From Melastoma dodecandrum (taxonomy: Eukaryota > Streptophyta > Magnoliopsida > Myrtales > Melastomataceae), in the NCBI GenBank assembly GCA_029817715.1, contig JARUPY010000539.1, positions 2,269,501-2,333,500 of the forward strand: DNA of 64,000 nt, given 5' to 3'. Both the position numbers and the translations under genes were made by a program. Below the pieces are notes generated by a model, which did no database searches, was not told the DNA's origin, and was given only the letters and a program-made list of their open reading frames with translations. This document shows, in pieces, positions 60,544-64,000 of this stretch (position 1 is its first letter; every line of letters begins with the position of its first letter).

Positions 60544-61857
60544 TTAAAAAGAAAATAGTTAAAAATAGTAAAAAGAAATGAAATTTGACCACTCAAAATC
60601 TAAAAAAAAAATTGATTTTCCTGTAATCCTAGCGTTGATAATGATGCTATTATGATGATCAAGTATATTGGTTTTGGGTTGTTATAATATTTAATGTTGG
60701 GAGAAATGCTTTGTCTTTATTTAGTCTCGTCTAGTTAATTGTTCGAGGCAATTGGGGGCGGCAGGTTTGCCAAAAAAAAACAAAAAAGTCCAGTTGTCAC
60801 CAATTTCTTCTATCAGGAATTAGCAAATGAGATAATAAATAAAATCTTTGGATTCTTTTCCTGTCGTCCGGATTGGAAATTCCCCTATTTCCTTTTGGGC
60901 AGTCATCTCCGTCAAACATTAATGTCCGATGAGGGGCAGCATCGCTTCTACGTTGTAAAATAAAATAGAGTGGAATAAAATATGGTGGAGAGATAAACGC
61001 TGGTGGGTGGGGGTGGGAATGGGTTACGTTCACTCAAGGAGTCCCAATCCAAAACCCAATAATAAATTAGGGTTTCAAAAAAGTGTCAATCAAATCATCC
61101 CCCAGATGTTAGAAATTTAAAAAAGGAAGAAAAAGGGAATTAGATTTTTTGTTTTTTAATAATTAATTTGTGAGTAAAAGCATTACTTGTTCTCTTTTAC
61201 CGAGGCCTTCAGTTCCGAATGATGATGGGATGGCTCTCTCGAAGGGGTGGGGTGGGGGGGGTGGGGACCATTAGAATGATTATAAATTATTGCTGTTACG
61301 AAATGTCATGCAACATCAACCACTAAACGTGTTTTTCCTTTTCGTTTTATCATTTTTTTGTTATCGATCGAGGCCAAAACCATTCTTTTTGTTTGTGTGT
61401 TGTACTTAGATCCGATATTCATGTATTTTCTTAAACCGGAACTGGTTTTTAAGACTCCGTTTCCTCAAATTTATCCCAACAATTACTATTTTGATAACGT
61501 AGGAGATTTGGAGTAATTGTTGGAATCGTTACGCCTAAAACTATTTTATATCCAAGGGCCAAAAAGAGGGGGATGGAATGGAGGGAAATGGAACTGGGCA
61601 TGGGCTGATGAAAATCAAAAGTGGATGCCGGAAGAGCTAAGAGGATTTGGTTTAGGTGGTGTGGTGGGCGATGTAATAATTAACTCAATGTTCGTTGGTT
61701 TCCTTTCTTCTTCTTCTTCTTCTACTACTTTTAAAAAAGAAGTTGATAAAAAAAAAAGAGAGAGAAGGGTGTTTCCTTTACTTCTTTGCCTTTTCTTTAA
61801 TTTTTTTTTTGTAAGTGTCAGACAGAGAATGAAAGTTTGGGATGACAGCTAATAATC

Positions 61858-61886
61858 AAGAAGAAGAAGAAGAAGAAGAAGAAGAA
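61858..61886. repeat. (AAG)n microsatellite
   Basis: Nine to ten AAG units. A TTC run lies about 150 bases upstream near 61708-61722. Confidence 0.9.
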
Positions 61887-62531
61887 ACGGCACAATAATC
61901 AACCCAATCATGAGATAATAACCAATTCTCCTCTCCTTTCCTTTCATTTCTTCTTCTTAATCAATTATCCAATCCCACCACCATTTCCATTATCATTACC
62001 ATTCATTCAATTGTCATGCTTATAGAAAATCATTAAACTAAATCGACCGAACCATAAAAAGCAATTAAAGAAAGGAAGAAGGGTGGTTTTTAAGTGCTCT
62101 TGTGTGTGGGGCGAACGTCGATTGCGATGTATGGAGATAAAAAAAAAAAAAAGTTCATTAAAGATTTCGAAGAGAAAAAAAAAAGAAGGAAAAAGTCATT
62201 AAAAAAAAGCGTCTTCGGGTTTTTAAATAAATAAATGTTATTAATAATCATTTCTAAATGAATGACACAATTGTCGTTCTCTTGCCTGTTTCAAGCCAAT
62301 ATAATAATAACACAAAATAAATATGATCAATATCAAAATAATCCGTTTTATTTTATTTTATTTTTCAAAATTTAACTTTTTTTTTATGGGTATAATGATA
62401 CATCAAATGCTCATAAGCTTTGGTTGATTAAAATGGAGAAAAAGGAGTTAAATGGCCATAAAATAGAAATTTCAAAACATGGAAGAAGAAATCCATAATC
62501 CTTAATGATTCCATGAAAAATCAAATTATTA

Positions 62532-62717
62532 GGGGGGGGGGGGGGGAGTAAGGGATAGATGTGATGAGTAGAGTAGTCTGGATCTGGACACGAAGGTTTT
62601 AAAATAATTGCAGAATAATTTTTTTTTTTTTTGTTTCTTAGTCTTTGGGTTGTGCATCGTTGTCTGTTTCGCGGGGGTCAACGCTTCCATAATTTAATCC
62701 CCCCCCCCCCCCCCCCC
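62532..62717. repeat. Paired homopolymer tracts: G15 and C19
   Basis: A run of 15 G (62532-62546) and a run of 19 C (62699-62717) lie about 150 bases apart on the same strand, so they could pair as a long stem with a ~150-base loop or each form quadruplex structures. Confidence 0.8.
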
Positions 62718-63344
62718 TCCTCCCTCCAAGTTGTAGGAAAACACGGCTTGTTTTGTTTAATTTATATGTTTAAAGACCCGGCTTCCCCCAGACGGACAAA
62801 CCACGGCTTTCATTCATTTTCGGCCTCCCCCAACTTTAATTTCGGCCCACGTGACGTGTCGAAAAATCAAAATGTCATGCATAACAAATAACACACGTCA
62901 ATCAACGAAGATATGTTTGGCTTGATGAACGAGAATCATCGGCAAAATTTATTGGAGAAAGTATTTAATACATGTGACTTATTTATATTTTGATCCTAAA
63001 ATATTCGTCGTATTAATTTTTAAATAACCAAGAGGTTCTTCCTGACGCAGATAGCTGCTAAGATGTTCCCTTGGGGATGATGAAGTATCCGTATTATTTA
63101 TTTCGAAGAATCCGCCGGCGATCACTGGAAAAAGAACTGGAAAATAAATGGATGAGCATTGGAGGATACAAGAAGAAGATCAGTCCACAGCAAGGCACAC
63201 TTCGGTATCAACTGCAGTTTTGACAGAGACCATATAGTAACACTTATGTACATTAACAGGAGAATCACTCCCCCCCCTCCCTCCTGGTCCAAGCATTATT
63301 CAAACAGTCCATGCCAATCCGTATCCTCCTTTCAGCATCTCCAT

Positions 63345-63962
63345 TCAATAATATACCCTGTCGACGTGCCCATTGTCTCTTATCTGTAGGGACGAAACCG
63401 CTTGTGCAGCAATTAACCCGGGTGATATCTCCGTGGTTCCCCAGCCTCCATTGTCAATTAACTGCCCATAGATGTCGCAGTTTTCTGGGTAGAATGCCCA
63501 GTCGCCTCTTGCAATGCCAGCCGAGTCAAGCCCAGGTTGCTCGGCACTTGGTGTCCATCCCACTCGCTCCAAGGAATTCCTTCGGCAATCCTGGTTTGCC
63601 AAACTTGCTCTTCTCACAGCCACCGGGAAATCAAAGTGGCCATCATGGAACCAGGGACCATATCCGTGATCAGCAGAAAGAGCGAGGTCACACAATTCAT
63701 CCGAGTCTTCACCTACCAGAACACGCAAAGCCACGGCCTCAGCAATCGCAGCACCCTCTTCATCGAGCCTCTGCTGCTCTTCCTTCTTCTTCAATTTCTT
63801 CAGCTCTAGCTCAGTACGTATAGCTGCAGATGTAGCCAGTGCTTTCTCCAGGCGTCTCTTCTTCTTTTCAGCCTGTTTCAGCCGATCAAGCTCATCCTTC
63901 CCTTGCTTCTTCTTGACCTTCTTCACCGCAGGTTGTACTTTATTCTGTGCCGACTTATCCAT
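63345..63962 (-). CDS. Small lysine-rich coiled-coil protein, plant-conserved, unknown function
   Basis: Single exon in this window, ATG at 63962 and stop at 63345, 205 residues. The N-terminal 75 residues are strongly basic and helical (KKVKKKQGKDELDRLKQAEK; LELKKLKKKEEQQRLDEEGA), probably a coiled coil with nuclear-signal-like Lys clusters. Then comes a conserved-looking helix AAIAEAVALRVLVGEDSDEL and a non-repetitive C-terminal part rich in Gly, Trp and Tyr. I recall uncharacterised plant proteins with this start (MDKSAQNKV) but no function. The frame is intact. The 5' UTR runs toward the right edge. Confidence 0.8.
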   Translation of the reverse strand: MDKSAQNKVQPAVKKVKKKQGKDELDRLKQAEKKKRRLEKALATSAAIRTELELKKLKKKEEQQRLDEEGAAIAEAVALRVLVGEDSDELCDLALSADHGYGPWFHDGHFDFPVAVRRASLANQDCRRNSLERVGWTPSAEQPGLDSAGIARGDWAFYPENCDIYGQLIDNGGWGTTEISPGLIAAQAVSSLQIRDNGHVDRVYY

Positions 63963-64000
63963 AGAAACGTCTATTCTCCGACAACCTTAGTATACTTTAA

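Larger units (their letters stand above)
60544..63344. other. Gene-poor AT-rich region downstream of SCL8
   Basis: About 2.8 kb with no convincing gene. Contents are the SCL8 3' flank, an AAG microsatellite, homopolymer G and C tracts and many A or T runs. The short frames show no family signature. Confidence 0.5.

Noticed and set aside
51348..63344. Search for CRISPR arrays, tRNA or rRNA genes, or DNA-transposon terminal repeats in the gene-poor stretches
   Set aside because: No regularly spaced repeats, no cloverleaf-like sequence with A and B boxes, and no paired terminal inverted repeats were recognised. CRISPR is not expected in a plant nuclear genome.

Overview
This window is nuclear DNA of a flowering plant, almost certainly a core eudicot. 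The genes have many short introns with GT-AG borders (27 coding exons of one gene on the left edge), the intergenic DNA is AT-rich, and the protein families are plant-specific (GRAS, UPF0496, U-box kinase, SRC2, type I MADS, Ty1/copia). The species cannot be named from the sequence. Exon borders were read by eye, checking splice dinucleotides and reading phase at every junction.

Layout from left to right. 1-8159 (-): tripeptidyl peptidase II (TPP2), running off the left edge. 8687-11188 (-): pectin acetylesterase. 12600-20095 (+): signal peptide peptidase-like 1 (SPPL1), whose leader intron holds an intact antisense Ty1/copia element (13011-18127) with LTRs that look identical; the SPPL1 coding exon also carries an in-frame TAG. 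20512-25183 (+): plastid-type SLH/coiled-coil protein. 25726-26385 (-): ribosomal protein eL36. About 27060-27500 (-): decayed type I MADS-box gene. 28063-30216 (+): prolyl 4-hydroxylase-like gene with a frameshift before its ShKT domain. 30258-32212 (-): coiled-coil protein, tail to tail with the hydroxylase. 33042-37532 (+): USP/kinase/U-box protein with a degenerate kinase active site. 39136-42657 (+): C2H2 zinc-finger protein. 44236-46073 (-): SEC11 signal peptidase subunit. 46400-48030: decayed retroelement-like unit containing a second copy of SEC11 exon 1. 48333-49520 (-): UPF0496 membrane protein. 50433-51347 (-): SRC2-like C2 protein. 51.3-58.5 kb: gene-poor DNA. 58558-60543 (+): GRAS factor SCL8. 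60.5-63.3 kb: gene-poor DNA. 63345-63962 (-): small lysine-rich coiled-coil protein.

The genes do not form one pathway. Several deal with protein processing (TPP2, SPPL1, SEC11, the U-box protein), but they are ordinary neighbours with separate promoters. The most notable features are the young copia insertion in SPPL1, the SEC11 exon-1 duplication inside retroelement remnants, and the several genes carrying disabling lesions or lost catalytic residues. I found no convincing wholly new system.
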